NCBI GenBank assembly: GCA_016617855.1
Contig: JAECUM010003303.1
Coordinates: 52,213-116,212 of the forward strand
Length of the DNA stretch: 64,000 nt
Direction: 5' to 3'
Source of the DNA: Megalonaias nervosa
Lineage: Eukaryota > Mollusca > Bivalvia > Unionida > Unionidae
Made by a program: the position numbers and the translations under genes
In this document: positions 31,844 through 45,556 of the stretch, in pieces
Layout: each line of letters starts with the position of its first letter
How positions within the stretch are numbered: position 1 is the first letter of the stretch
The notes under the pieces: model-generated
The model's input: only the letters and a program-made list of their open reading frames with translations
Databases searched by the model: none
What the model was told of the DNA's origin: nothing

Positions 31844-33160
31844 AAACCTAAAAAGCTTTATGTGGGCAAATATGTGATTAAAGCTTAAAAAATGGGCAAT
31901 ATATTGTTAAACATGTTATTTATGAAAGAAAACATACCTCATGAAAGAAAAATATTTATTTACATGTAATTGCTTTTTTCTGTTTAGGTGTTTACTGAAA
32001 AAGTGTGGGACATCATATGCCATGACAACAGTGTTGTAGTTGTTAGTATCATCTTTAACATAAAGTTAATTTTTTGGCACAAAGATCAGAATTCACAAAC
32101 ATTAGCATTTGTTTTCATTTATGTGGCATGTGCATATATTCTAATAGTTATTAAAACATAGGTCAGTGTGACCTACTTCTCATGAACCAGTGATCTTGGC
32201 AAATTTTTGCATTATGTACATATCTTTGTCACTCTTGATTGTGCTGTTTTCAAACTTTATATATGATACAGTTATAAGAGTATTACATCATTAAAAGTCT
32301 GTTAGCATAACCTAACTTTCACAATCCAATACACTATAACTAGTTGCATGTGAGCTTTCCTAACTTAAGACATATCTTCCATAACATTTCTTGTTCTGTT
32401 TTCTCGTTTCTGTTTTTACTTAAGAAAATGATCAGTTTGTTGTACACATTGTGTTGTCAGATCATCTGCATCATACCAGATAGATGTTTGTATCGATGTT
32501 CCTATCTTGAATGATATTTTTTATTTCCACATAACTTGCATCACATGGATGCTTGTATCTTTGTCAGTTTCATGTGTACTTCCTGGAGAACAAGGTTTAC
32601 CTCAGTATTTCAGTTTTCAGGCATGAACTTACCAAAGCTTTGAATTCCAAACCATTTGATGTGATTCTCTCTTCAGTGTGAATTCACAAGTTTGATTCTA
32701 TATGTCCGAAGTCATTCCCAAGACTGAAAGTTTTGTAATGCTCCTATAACTACAAAAATTATATATGTGAGAGATGGCAAAATTCAGTCAAAGATCAGTT
32801 TTCTAGGTACACCATATTTTCAGGACATTTTTGGATGCCAAAAATAATTACTTTTTGTCTGTCTATAAACACTAAATATTTCATTTGGTGTCCAAAAACA
32901 AACAAGCAAGTTAAAACTCCAACCCCTAGCAACCGAATTCAACATATAACATTATTCTATACCTTAAGTCACAAAGCACTCTTTACATGTACATAAATGA
33001 ATGAAATGGACATTCTTGCCTTGTTTCATCTAGTTTCAGTCCACAAGAAAATGCAAGTATTTTGAAACAGAAAACTTCATATGAAGCAAAAGAATATGCT
33101 GTGTTTTAATCTCTTACTGTCATCTACCACATAATAGAACTTGGATTGGTTGCAGAGTTT
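31844..33160 (+). other. Proximal 3' UTR / 3' flank of BTBD7
   Basis: AT-rich, non-repetitive sequence following the stop codon. No open frame of note. ATTAAA at about 31877, 32150 and 32291, and AATAAA at about 33168 (within GTCATTAAATAAAAGC), are possible polyadenylation signals. None is marked strongly enough to fix the end of the transcript, so the right boundary given is only a convenience. Confidence 0.45.
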
Positions 33161-33219
33161 GTCATTAAATAAAAGCAATGAAAGTAGACATGATGAGATG
33201 AGTCTTGACTGTAATTTTA

Positions 33220-34430
33220 GCTTGACTGGTTATAGACCAGAAGAATTTATGGGATGGTCTGTTGTCCATCGTCCAGTCCTCCATCTGCTAACAGCAGTTT
33301 ATCACTACTCTTCCAAAACTACTTGGATGATTGCCATGAAACTTTATAGACACATTCATCCCATGGTCTAGCTAGTCCCAGATCAAAATAGTGCTGCTTG
33401 AACATCCAATATGACCTCCAGAGTGGCCATCTTGAAAATCTTGTTATTACTACTCCTTCAAGAATGGTTGGTCACATCTACATGGGGTTTTCACTACAAA
33501 ACTTCTTATGATGTCTTTTTGGTCCTAAATAACAATGATGCCAATCTGACTTCCAGTATAGCCACCATGGCAACCCTCTTGAAAATCTTATCACTGTTAC
33601 TTCTTAATGGCTGGTTGTGTCAACACAGACTTCTTATGATGTCTAGTTAGACCAAAATGAAAATGGTACTGATCTAAGGTCTAATATGGCTGCCATAGTG
33701 GCCACCTTGAACATTTTTTTTGCTACTTTTCCACAATGGATGGTCATATCAGCATGTGGTTTTCACTTAAAGACTACTTAGGATGTCTAGTTGGTCCTAA
33801 AGAAAAATGTAGCCAATAAGAAGTCCAATATGGCCACCATGGCTGTCATTTTGAAAATCTTATTGCAACTCCTTTTGAACAGAAAGTTAATATTGATGTG
33901 GAGTTTTTACCCGAAGAAATCTATTGAAGCCTAGTTGGTCTTAAATGAGCATGTTGCTGACCTGACATCCAATATGGCCACCACACAGTAGTCAGGTACA
34001 AATCTTGTTATTAGTTCTCCTCCTGAAAGGATGGTCATTTAAGTATGAGGTTTTTGCTACTCCTATTAAAGGGAAAGTTGGGGTTTTCATCAGAAGAGTT
34101 CTTTATGGTGTCTACTTGGTTCTAAATTGATGCCTACATGAGCATGGGGTTTTCACCAATAGGCTTCTTATGATACCTAGTTGACCCTTAATGAAAATGT
34201 GTCCATATGTGGTTCTTAAAAAAAATTTCAGCAAATGTTGAATATGTGCATTATGGCTGCCTTGCAATTTGTTGTGAAAATCTTGTTACTACTTCTCTGG
34301 AATTGATGATCATCATCACTTAGAGTTTTGACCAAAAGATTTATAATGATGTCTACTTTGTCTTAAATGAAAGTGGTGCCAATTAGACATCCAATATGTC
34401 CACCACAGCTGTAAAAAAAATTTTAATCCC
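33220..34430 (+). repeat. Tandem repeat family A, block 3
   Basis: Head module TTTTAGCTTGACTGGTTATA, then GACCAGAAGAATTTATGGGA, TTGTCCATCGTCCAGTCC and ATGATTGCCATGAAACTTTA. It is followed by about seven ~150-bp units with the usual box order. It lies 1.4 kb downstream of the BTBD7 stop and could be inside a long 3' UTR. Confidence 0.8.
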
Positions 34431-36880
34431 CAGTAGAGTGTCAATGCCTTCAAGGAAATTTAGTACAGACTGTTAAAGCAATAGTGTATTTTAGTAGCAG
34501 GTAGGATTATTTGTAGAATGTTTAGTCCTAAACATTACTTACACAATCAATAAAATGATTTCAGTTTGTTTGATCTGGTACTGAAACTTATACAAGACTA
34601 ATAGCAAACTACATTATATTCCAGTACTTATAAATTCATGACCGTATATAAAACACCTGAAATTAGGATCTATTTTGTGCTAGATTATATTTTTTAAAGC
34701 ATTATTATCCACTGTAACTAAGTCCTCAATATTTGTCTGGTACATGATGGGGGGCAGGCTTTAGTATTGTCAGCCATGGAAGTGTCAAACAAAATTAAAA
34801 CTTTGAGTCTAACAGTTTTCTCTCAATAAAGGGTGACATATAAGCAGTACAGTTTTCAACAATGTTAGCTGTTGAAAAGTGAAAAAACATGGTTCCACCA
34901 ATTTTCGATAATTTTATTTATGCATGTAGCTTGTCATAGCTATTTCTAATGATAAGCAAGCCATTTCTCTGCTTCCAAAAGTAACATAATACCTTCCAAC
35001 TTTCTAGATAGTGGTGGACTTATTTCAAAGGTTTCTTGGTTGCAAGGAAGGGTCCATGCTTGTGGCTTGTGTAAGTGATGTTTCGTAATTAATTAGAAAG
35101 TATTTGATTATTATTTGCCTTTAGTTGTCTCTTTATTTTACAGCAATTTTAAGTGATAGGGGAAATATGATGCTGAATGTGAATTATTGATTGCATTAAA
35201 CTGTTTTGGCCTTTGCATAATGGTAAATATTATAATAACAAACAAGCAGTGACTATCAATACCCATGGTGTGTTATTTTATCTTGTTCATTCTTATGACT
35301 TGTAGTTTGTTAGTAGCACCAATATGCCTGATGCTTTTAATTTTATCTTATTCATTTTATTTATTTTATTTTTAAAAGTGAAATGCCCCAATTCTTGTAC
35401 CAGATATCAATTTAGGATACTTTCTTTGATATTCTTCTAATTTAGCAGTGTTCTGAATCATAATACAGTTATTTCCCCTGCAAATTAACTGGTTTCCCAA
35501 CTGAATGTACTTTCAGCAACAGCCAGTGTGCAGTCTCTTGATACCATATGCAACATAGTTTGTTAGTTATTTCTTAATACCTTACTGAAGGAATTAAATA
35601 AACTCTAAATGCTTTCTCAGTTCAGGATAGACATTCGAAGGAAACTATATTTTAGTAGTAGTGGTAATCCACTTCCCCTGCCATATGTGTTGTTAAATAT
35701 TTGTGAGGTTGTGTTTCTAAAATCAGCCGTATCAATATGTTTGGCAGCTTAAAATAAAGTTTTTCATTTACCACAACATGACTTGGATGTTTTATAGTAT
35801 TATAATATTTACTTATCTCCCATTTGTTAGCCTTGCTCCCCCTACCAAGTTTCAAAATGAAATCATCAGGGATATAATATTGCACAAAAATTAGTCATTT
35901 TATTTATCAGTTACAATTTTTAACCTAATTTATGCCAGGGGGTCTCTAACATTGTTAACTTGTTCACATTTCAAGCCAAACAAGAGTTTCTTTAACAACT
36001 CTATCACCATATTTGTTTGAGCAAGTCTTTTATTTTCTTTGACACAAGAGCTGTGATGTAGTTCTCCATTTTGGGTTCTGAATAATTCAGTAAATGTTCA
36101 TAAATTTTTTAGTTACATCCCTTTGAACACATGTCTGCAAGAGTTTCAGCCTTATGTTTTTATTCTTTTTAGAAATATTTAAACTAGACATTGCAAATAA
36201 TGGATGCAAAGGACAGTTTTTACAGAAAATGGACTGTTCTAGAAACCAGTAAAGAATGGTGAGCAGTCTGTCAAGATTTTTGCATAGAAACCTTCATTTG
36301 GTTTCAAACATGAACAAGATGACAATGTTAGGGGCCACCTGGCAACAATCAAGTTAGAAATTATAAATTCATGTGGCTGTGTGATACAATCAAATGGGAA
36401 GGTAAGCAAATACCATAGATTGTCTTTCTTGTCCAGTGAGAAACGTAAGATTATAAATAAAACTCTTCTACAAAAGTAGCAAGACATGAAAAATTGTAAT
36501 TGAAAAATATGTATATTTTCTATAAACAAATGGTGGCCAAAGACGAACTGAAAATATGGTTACTAGAAATTTATCCATTTGCTTGGGATTTTTGTAAAAT
36601 TGGAAATATTTGTAGGAATGAAATTATGTGGTTTGAGAGTAAATGAGATCCTTCTGTTGAATTCGTCTTTGTTGAATATAAAGTATTGTTGTTATTTAGA
36701 AAGTAGCATACTGTCACTTCCACGCTGAAGTAATGTTTTTTTTTTTTTTATACAGAATTGAACAGTTTCATTTATATATTTGAGTATTAATTTAGTATAG
36801 ATACACTAATTAGGAATCTGCTCAATAAATCAACAGTCATAAAGTAATCACATTGGTCTGTCAACAGTTTATTATCTGCA
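34430..36880. other. Non-coding stretch downstream of BTBD7
   Basis: AT-rich, with AATAAA motifs at about 34549, 34825 and 35597 that could serve as distal polyadenylation signals, and a T-run at 36736-36750. Open frames at 35652-35885 and 36239-36529 on the minus strand have no recognisable domain and non-coding composition. Confidence 0.5.
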
Positions 36881-36889
36881 AGATGACTT

Positions 36890-37500
36890 TACTGGGAATC
36901 GTTGGATTTAACGAAATCTGGTATACAGTTTTTTATCAATAAGATCTCAAAAGAATACCATTTTCAGCCTTAAGTGTAGTTATTTCGAGGAGTTCTGTCT
37001 CATGTTTCCTTGTTTTCCTGAGTTCTTTTTGACATTTTAACCAAGGATTACTGGTTTTAAACCAGAATTGGAATACAGCTTAATATTGATTAGACTTTCT
37101 ATGATCTTTATCCCCAGTATTCCTTGATTTAATTTATAGCAATTATGCCACCTGTTTGCCCAACCTCCAGAATTGGATTTCCACAGTTTAAGTTTACCAA
37201 GATTTGTTGGATTTAAACCAAATTTGGCATGTAGCTTTACATTAATGAGATCTGGTTTCCTTCATTCCATCACATAGTTTAGAGGAATCGTGCCCCAGAT
37301 TGCCTGTTTTCCTGACTTTGGTTTCATCAGGTTAACTTTACCAGGGTTTGTTGGATTTCAACCAAATTTTACATGTAGCTCAATATTGAAATGACCTTAA
37401 ATGAGTTTTCAGTGTCCCTGAGAATCATTTAAAGGAGATTTGGCTCTTGAATGCCGATCTTCTCCAAACTTTTTCTTTAAGTCTCTGCAAAGTGAACTGT
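36890..37500. repeat. Tandem repeat family C, block 2
   Basis: About three and a half units with GGTTTCATCAGGTTAACTTT, ACCAGGGTTTGTTGGATTTC, AACCAAATTTTACATGTAGC, a TTAATGAGATCT box and CCATCACATAGTTTAGAGGA. Unit length is roughly 170 bp. Confidence 0.7.
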
Positions 37501-37529
37501 AGTGAGTGTGGCCCATGTTTGTGTTGCAC

Positions 37530-38010
37530 TCATCACTCATAGCTCAAGTTTACCCTTCACTCATTCAGTTTTTAGTCCCACTAGTCATGACCAGAAGAGC
37601 ATATGTGATTGTCTTGAATCTGTTATCACAAGTTTGTTATTGCTATTCTTAAACTACAGAGAGGATTGCCATGAAACTACACACACAAGTATTCATCCCA
37701 AGATTTAGTTGGTCCTAATGGCAATTGTGCCCATTTGTGTTAGCCATCTTGAAAATCTAGTGATTGCTACTCCTGACAGATGGTCATATTATTATGTGGT
37801 TTTCACCTACAGTTTATTATGATCTCTAGAAGGTCCTAAATGGAAATGGTGCCAATGTAAAATCCAGTATGGCCACCACAGTGGCCATCTTGAAATCATC
37901 TTATCACTACTACTACAGAATGGATGGCATATTAACATCTGGTTTACACTAAAAGACTTAACAGTGGTATCTAGTTGATCTTGAATGAAAGCAAAGCTGT
38001 TGAGTTCTGC
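37530..38010 (+). repeat. Tandem repeat family A, block 4
   Basis: Head module TTTTTAGTCCCACTAGTCAT, then GACCAGAAGAGCATATG, followed by two to three degraded units. Adjoins family C block 2, so A and C lie side by side here as A and B do at 27.6 kb. Confidence 0.7.
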
Positions 38011-40265
38011 CATTGCTTCAGAATATGTGAAACATTTCATCCCATGATTTATGTTTCACTTTTTACATTTAGTTTGCATAACTCATCCTCATTAACACCA
38101 AATAGAAATGTGTCGGTTAATGCCATCTGTACAGTTGATTATTCCTGATGTGAAAAGCATGGTTCCATTAACATAACAAGAGACCATATACTTGATGGTC
38201 AACATTGTTTTGTGTCCTTTCCTTCCTTTTTTTACAGTTCTTTAAACATGACAGATTTCTTGAGTTGATCCACCATCTTGTAGACAAAATTGCAGAAAAG
38301 TGAGTGCAGTGACTTTGAAATACATTGCATGCCTCAGTCATTATGTCTTTGCCAGGCATGATGCCATTTGTGACATCTTGAGAGGTTATTATATGGATTA
38401 CATTTCCAAAATTATGGATATATTAAATAACACAGTAGTCATATAATAAATTACTAACACAAACCAGGTTTGGTATCATGTAGTGTATGTGTATGCATCC
38501 AAATTCCTATTAATAGATAAAATACTGTATACAGACATCTTCATTTCATTTTTTTTAAATTTTTTCATTTGTCCCTCAATCAGTTTGAATTTTTTTTTTA
38601 ATATTAATGCCTGACCTTCACTGCATGTAATAGTTGCAGAAAAGAACCACTTAGACTACTTTCTATATCATAAGGAAGATTTCTTTTAAATGGAAGTGGA
38701 TAAAGTTGGAAACTTTCAAGGCCTGTACAAATATTAGTTCAGAAGGATTAGCATTTTTTGATACATACATATGCATTTGTGTTGTCGATTTTATTTACTG
38801 ACTTGGTCATGTGCCTTAAGGCAGACCATATTTTATCATGTTTTAAGAGGTTTATTTATATTGTTAACTTACTTTCATTTCAGACATTTACTTCATTAAT
38901 TTTGTTACAGTTATAGTACATGTATAGTGTATATTTCTCAATGGCAATTTGTCATAGTAACAGCCAAGTTTCATGGCTACCTTTATGAGAGAAAACAAGA
39001 GAAAGAGTGTGAACACTAATGGATTCTTAAGAAATGTGATCTATTTAAATGAAGTTTGGTAAAACTTTTATATTAAAAGGAAACATATACTGTACTCTTG
39101 TAAAGCTGAATAAAGAATGAAACATCTTGCTACAGTAAATATTAAAATATTTATTTCTGAGTATATTTTCCATTTTCTCCATTCCATTTGTAGATTGCTT
39201 CTACAAATTTGATGGGAGTTATTCTGTTACCCCTGACAGCTGAATCTGCATTTTTGTTTACGTACTTAAAGTATTTTGTTTGATAAATATGGTAGATGTA
39301 CATGTTATTAACTTTTGATAATGTTATGACTTTATGGTCTTAAATTAAGTAACTGAAAAAGCAAAACGAAAAAGTTTAGTATCATTCAAGAAGAAATTGA
39401 TTTCCTAGAATACAAAATGAAGATTTAAAAGGAACTTTCAGTATTGTGATTTAAATCCCAAACAAAATTAAAAGTTCTATCACAAGTCAAATGTATAGTG
39501 TTCCAAAATGAATTCAGTATTGAATGTGCTGATGTGCCAGTTGTCTTGGATTAGCTGATGTGTCAGTAGTTTTGATGTATTACAGTGATATAATCCAGAA
39601 TGTCTTAGAAAGAATTCACAGTAATCCCAAAATGGCAATTTTTATCCCAGTGTCAGTGAGCACTTTGCAATTCCAAATGAATAATATTTACAGACTGAAC
39701 TTAAAGGAGGAATTAAATCTGTTTATCAGAACCTTATATAAAAATCTAAGACAACAAAATGACCAGGATATGGGTTAAAAGTTCTCTTCCAGAACCATCT
39801 AAATTTCTTTTAAAAAATAGACCTTGAACAGAGACATCAATAACAACCTATTTATAACTTACAAACAAGACAAAACCTTTATCCTCAGTCATGGACAAAG
39901 GTCAAGCACACAGAATAAATATACATACCAATAAATACAGGTTATTAACAGATTATTAAAAAATAGTGGACTGTTTGTCATGTGACACAGAATGCACAAG
40001 TTAGTGAGGTTATTCAACTCCACATGAACGATGGCCCAATATTATTTTATAGTTACCTTTTTTATTATATACTTTTAAAAAAAAACAAGCATACTGATTG
40101 TAAGATTATATTAATAACACAGTCAAAAGTTATTTCACTGCTTTATTGAATGAAATATGAGCACAGTAATATAAACTCCTTTACTGCTGTAAAAGTGCAC
40201 ATGTGCCTGGCATGATTTTCATTTTCAGTAGACAGAACTTGGTCTGCTAAAGAGGATGGAATGTT
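38010..40265. other. Non-coding stretch
   Basis: AT-rich intergenic or UTR-like DNA. CTGAATAAAGAATG at about 39105 includes AATAAA. No domain, RNA gene or element is recognised. Confidence 0.45.
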
Positions 40266-40275
40266 ATTTTAAAAT

Positions 40276-40525
40276 GATGTTGTTGTTGTAGGGCTTAACG
40301 CCATTTTTCAGCACACAATAGGCTATACATGGGGCCAGTATTAATGGTGGAGGAAGAACCCAGGAAATCCCCGGGAAGAACCACCGACACACGAGAAGCT
40401 ACTGGCAAGCTTTCTCACATATCTACATTTGCCGAATCTGAGACTCGAACCCACGCAGACAGAGGTGAGATGACAGTGATCCGTAACGGAGAGCGCTTTA
40501 GACCACTCGGCCACTTGGGACCCCC
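40276..40525 (-). mobile_element. tRNA-derived SINE, family 1, copy 3 (minus strand)
   Basis: The minus-strand copy reads from GGGGGTCCCAAGTGGCCGAG inward to a B box GGGTTCGAGTCTCAG, the shared central domain, GGCGTTAAGCCC and a short (CAA)n tail. Target duplication ATTTTAAA at 40266 and 40526. It lies downstream of BTBD7 in opposite orientation to the intronic copies. Confidence 0.9.
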
Positions 40526-40892
40526 ATTTTAAATTAAATATTGTTATAACGAACAAAGGATGCAATACATCAGTGAAACTTTAAGATACAATTATGAAAC
40601 ATGAGCCAGAAATATTGTGTGTAAATGTGGTCTTTGTGATCACCTTTATTATGGTGCTGTTATCATGGTGGTGTGTAAATTTTTAATGCGCATTGTGCAT
40701 CAGGATTATAGCCTGAGCGTTGTGGCTTAGGTAATACTGGTGCCTGAATATACAGATATAGATTTCATTTTGGAGTAACTTGCATTTCATTAAATTTCTA
40801 GTTGACTGCAGGATAAGATGGTGCTACTAGGATGGATAAAAGTTCACTGTTGACGTGAAATCGAAGTTGTTTATTGATATAATTTGACTCGT

Positions 40893-40922
40893 TTTCTCTC
40901 TCTCTCTTTCTCTCTCTCTCTC
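40893..40922. repeat. (CT)n microsatellite
   Basis: TC repeats with one TTT interruption. Confidence 0.93.
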
Positions 40923-41013
40923 ATGCTAATGGCAATAACTGGTGATCACTACCAGTCCTTTTTTATATTTGTGTAAATCATCTTTATTTTTTCTTGATGC
41001 AGTTTAAGTCTTT

Positions 41014-41166
41014 GATTCAGATTCTCTTTAATTTGGACAATAGATAATTTCTTTGGTAGTACTCGATTCAGATTCTCTTTAATTTTGACAATAGATATTT
41101 TCTTTGGTTGTACTCGATTCAGATTCTCTTTAATTTGGACAACATGTATTTTCTTTGGATGTTGTT
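41014..41166 (-). repeat. 51-bp tandem repeat x3 encoding a 17-residue repeat
   Basis: Three head-to-tail 51-bp units start GATTCAGATTCTCTTTAATT at 41014, 41065 and 41116. Because 51 is divisible by three, a minus-strand frame (40949-41176, 75 codons) reads three copies of PKKxSIVxIKENLNRV. The peptide is basic and helical-looking. No family is known to me, and a short minisatellite with a chance open frame is the simplest explanation. Confidence 0.8.
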
Positions 41167-41479
41167 TAAAAAGCAATACCAGACATAATTCTCAGACAGT
41201 CAGTTCTCCAGCACTTTTATCAGTATTGGGTTTCAGATTTATGACATGGACATCATTTGATGTTTCTGTCAATGTTTTTCTTTAACCATAGCTGGAAGTA
41301 GTTCATCAAATGCGGGCATATGTTTTCCATATAAGGAAAGAGTTCAATACTTTTACTTAAATACAGTCAATACCACAGGATACTGACCAGTAGCAGCGAA
41401 GTTAAACTAATGGCATTGTTAAAAAGTTTAATAAATTTAAATATTCTTTTATTATTGGTTTTCTATGTCAGTGTCAGTA

Positions 41480-42030
41480 TAACATTCAGTATGATCACAT
41501 TAACAGCCATCTTGAAAATCTTATTTCAGCCAATATCATACTGATACGATTCGGGAGGTAGGAGTTTTGTTGGTTTTTTTTGTTTTTGTTTTGATGGTTT
41601 TTTTTCGATGTTTTTGTGTTTGTTCTTGTTTTCACCAGAAGACATTTTCAGCGCCTTGTTGGTCCTAAATCAAACTGATGCTGATCTGACAACCAGTATG
41701 GTTGCCATGGCAATCATCTTTAACATTTTATTATTGCTGTTCCTCCTGAATGGATGTCCATATCAACAAGTTTGTTTGGGGTTTTTTTGAGGGGGGGGGG
41801 TTTACCAAATTTATCGCGTTTATTTGGTTTTAAATGAGAGAAAGAAATCTTGTCTTTAATATGGCTGTCATGATGGCTAGCGTGAAAGTTTTGTTATCAT
41901 TAACTGCCTGGAATGGATGGTCATATTGATATGGGGTTTTCACCAAAAGACTTCCTGTAATATCTAGTTGATGTTAAGCGAAATGGTTAGGTCCTTAACG
42001 TCCAGTATGACTGACACAGGCGGTATTTCG
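41480..42030 (+). repeat. Tandem repeat family A, block 5
   Basis: About three units: CATCTTGAAAATCTTATTTC, TTTTCACCAGAAGACATTTT, TTGGTCCTAAATCAAACTGA, TGGATGGTCATATTGATATG, with T-rich and G-rich (41791-41800) insertions. This is the last copy of the family in the window. Confidence 0.7.
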
Positions 42031-44645
42031 ACAATTGTGTTATTGCTTAAGAATTAAGAGATGATTCCATCAGTTCAAAAGAAGACGCGGTATTATCTCA
42101 TGCCTGAACATTCTCTTTGTCTATTAGAGCACCAGTCCCTTGTTTGTGAATTTTATAGCTGGATGTAATTTACGAAGTTCCTGAAAGAATATAAGCTCAT
42201 TCCATGGTTTGAAATAGTCGTCTAAAATTTCCTTCCACTTCTTTAAAAAAAAAAATCTAAATTCTTTTCCGTGTTTCTCCATCGTTCTGTTAAATGCATC
42301 TTCCAAGTACTAAGGTAGAAACCGCAGTTACAACTTTAGTACCATAGCTGTGCATTTCCTCAGTATGTAGTTATTCCGTTCAAGAACCAGTTTAAGGGAT
42401 TCGTTTATAAATTCGTGGCTGAATCATGAATTTATGTTTTAACTTCTCTTATTTATTCAAATTTCACTGCTTCTATTCCATGGCCAGATGGAGTATTTGC
42501 TTATAAGTTTATCATACAAAATGTAGCAAGTGTGCGGTTATGATGCATAGTAATTGTTTGAGAAAATTCCCATAAGAAACTCGAAGCTTTTTTGCGAAGT
42601 AGTTTTAATAATATCTTAAGCATCTTGTAGGCCCTCCTACGATGGGTTCAAATTTTTAATCATCAGGCGTATTTATTGGTATCAATTCCGAAGCTTGCTG
42701 CTGAATTTCTTCTGTGATGGTATACATTTTGGGGATTTTCGGGAAGCAGCAAAAGTATTTAAAAAAAAAAAATCATTAATAATCTTTTACTATATATAGA
42801 TGTGGTTTATTTCCATATTTTTCAATGGAGGGAAGGGTAAATTTGAGGCCCCCAATTAACTAAAAAAAATTATTTCAGATTTGTAGAATAAAGGAGCTGC
42901 TTATATTGCTATTTGAAGAAAAAAATAATATATTTACAGGTAAAAGAAAAAATACGGTTCCAGAGAAACTCTTGACTTCACCCAATCACCGCACACTCAC
43001 ACAAACAAACGCGCACGCCCCCAATTTAAAAGGGACCAGTCTCTCATTTCTTGGTAGAATTCTTGGTCATTACATATTTCTATTATATTGTGTCTTTACA
43101 TATCACTGTTCGTAGCTATAACAGAACAGCTCCACCCTTGTCTGCTTTTATGATAGTAACTGACGACATCTAACAAGGATTTCGATGTTTGTCGGTCACG
43201 TTGCGACGTGTTCTAACTTGTTTGTGATTATTTTCAGTTTGAATAGCATATTATACGACCTTGTACTTTTATGTGTTTTCTTTTTCCTTCATACTCAGAA
43301 ATGTGAAAAAAATATCACGGCTGAATTATTGTATGTCTATCCATAGTGTTATGTTTCCTTTAGATGTGGGCGACAATTTAATCCCTTTATTCCATAAATC
43401 TATCTGATTTTCAGAGCTCTCTCTGCTGGAGTCGTGTAATACTTAGGGATCAGTTTATTTTCCATGCTGAGTTATTACTATTTTCAAAGTTTGTCTTCTT
43501 GTTTGTCATATCCTGACTTGGTTCCTTTATTTCTGTTTAAACATAAAATAATTTACCACCAATAAAATTGCATTCAAACCTTAGTCGATCCGGAATAACC
43601 GAAGCTTATTAGCGGTATGCTGGTGATGTCCTGTAACATTTAAAATTCGATTCTGTTGGTTATTCTGTTGGTTATCTTCAGGATTACTACGTAAAGAAAA
43701 TAATTTCATGTTATGTGATAATTTTGAAGAAGTTACAAATATATCTTTCCATTATAACTCACTTATCCTCCGCCATTCCCAAGTCATGTGTCATATATAC
43801 TGACTCAGTATCATATCTTTATAACCTCGAGCCAGTCTTAAATTTTAAGCATCATTTTCGTTCTCAGTGACCCAGAATGAGTAAAGTTTGACTACATTTA
43901 TTTCGGAAGCATTTTGACTGTAGACCAGTGTTATAAGTTGTATGTTAAGTTTGGAATAACAGGGGAAAATATACAAAGAGTTTATTGTATCTAAAACCAT
44001 GACGAAAATCTTTCATTGAACTGAAAACATCTTTGAGACAATATGCCACCAATGACTTTGAATAGAGATTTGTTTAAACTGATGAATAACACTGTCTTCG
44101 GAAAATAGATAAAAACATTAGGAAAGAGAACGAATGTAATATATGTAGTAACGATAATAAATATTGTAAAATTCAAAAGGATATTTTATTTGCAAAATAT
44201 GGCGTTACTTTACAGTGACTTTACAGTGACGTAAGAAAAAATGCTTTTGTAACAGCAACAATCCCCATAAAACATTGTGAAAATTAAACTTTTAATGTAA
44301 GATAAAGATTCGTTATGTGTTTATGTAGAGACTGATAACATTTACACCGACATGAAGGAGAATAGTCATTCTTACGGCACAGGAGATGTCCGCAAGATAA
44401 CATGTTTGGTGTTCCTCAGATACTAAAAAAAAAGATACCAGGAATTTATAATGGTCAACAATGCAAGAATTATTTGGTCTTGGAAATAAGCTAAATGTGT
44501 TTAGCACTAACATCGATGAAAAGAAAGTATACAGGGATATAAAACAATCAGTAATTAAAAGCAATGCAAAATTATAAATGTAATAATATTATTTAATTAA
44601 TCAAATATTAAATCACCAAGAAATCTATTTGATTAGATCCTACCA
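42031..44645. other. Intergenic stretch without recognised features
   Basis: AT-rich with short poly-A tracts (42244, 42760). Open frames at 42124-42306 and 43991-44176 on the minus strand and 42906-43115 on the plus strand carry no recognisable domain. Confidence 0.5.
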
Positions 44646-44646
44646 T

Positions 44647-44876
<230 letters not shown>

Positions 44877-45353
44877 CTGTACATATTTATTTATATCACA
44901 TACAAATACATATATTTGCCCTTTGAACGGAGTTCAGATTTACGACAGACAGCTGCGTATTGACCGAGTGAATGAACTCCTCATATCCCCGAGTGTGTCC
45001 GCTACAAAATGTAGTTCTATACCTTTTGTGGCTATTCACAGTTACCTTGCATATTGATAAGTTGATTGTTTTCTTTTTTAGTTTCTATTTTTCTTCACAT
45101 TGATTAAATGAATATAATACATACTTATGATATAAACATGAAAGATGGTTTTAATGATAAAAGTAGAGCACTACAAAAACACATAGTTAGCTACGCCATT
45201 CACATGAACGCTGCCATTCACGTACCGGCGCTTGGAAATTAATGTGGAATATAAACTAAGCGAAATGACGAACCAAAAAGAGGTAATTAAAATATTTTAA
45301 TATATTTACAGTTGATCAAAGTCATTATTCTGCTCTAGTACCACCAACAATTT

Positions 45354-45406
45354 AACTCTCTCTCTCTCCCTCTCTCTCTCTCTCTTTCACTGGTCGGTTT
45401 GACTTT

Positions 45407-45476
<70 letters not shown>

Positions 45477-45556
45477 GGTTTGACTTTAAAACTCTCTCTT
45501 TCTCTCTCTCTCTCTCTCACACCCACACCCACACACCCACACACACACATACACAC
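45354..45556. repeat. Compound (CT)n array with repeated TCGGTTTGACTTTAAAA spacer
   Basis: CT arrays are split by GGTCGGTTTGACTTTAAAA at about 45392 and TCGGTTTGACTTTAAAA at about 45474, followed by (CA)n. A third, diverged spacer GGTCGGTTTAACTTAAC lies at about 45564. The CT array plus spacer therefore forms a higher-order tandem unit of about 80 bp. Confidence 0.9.
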
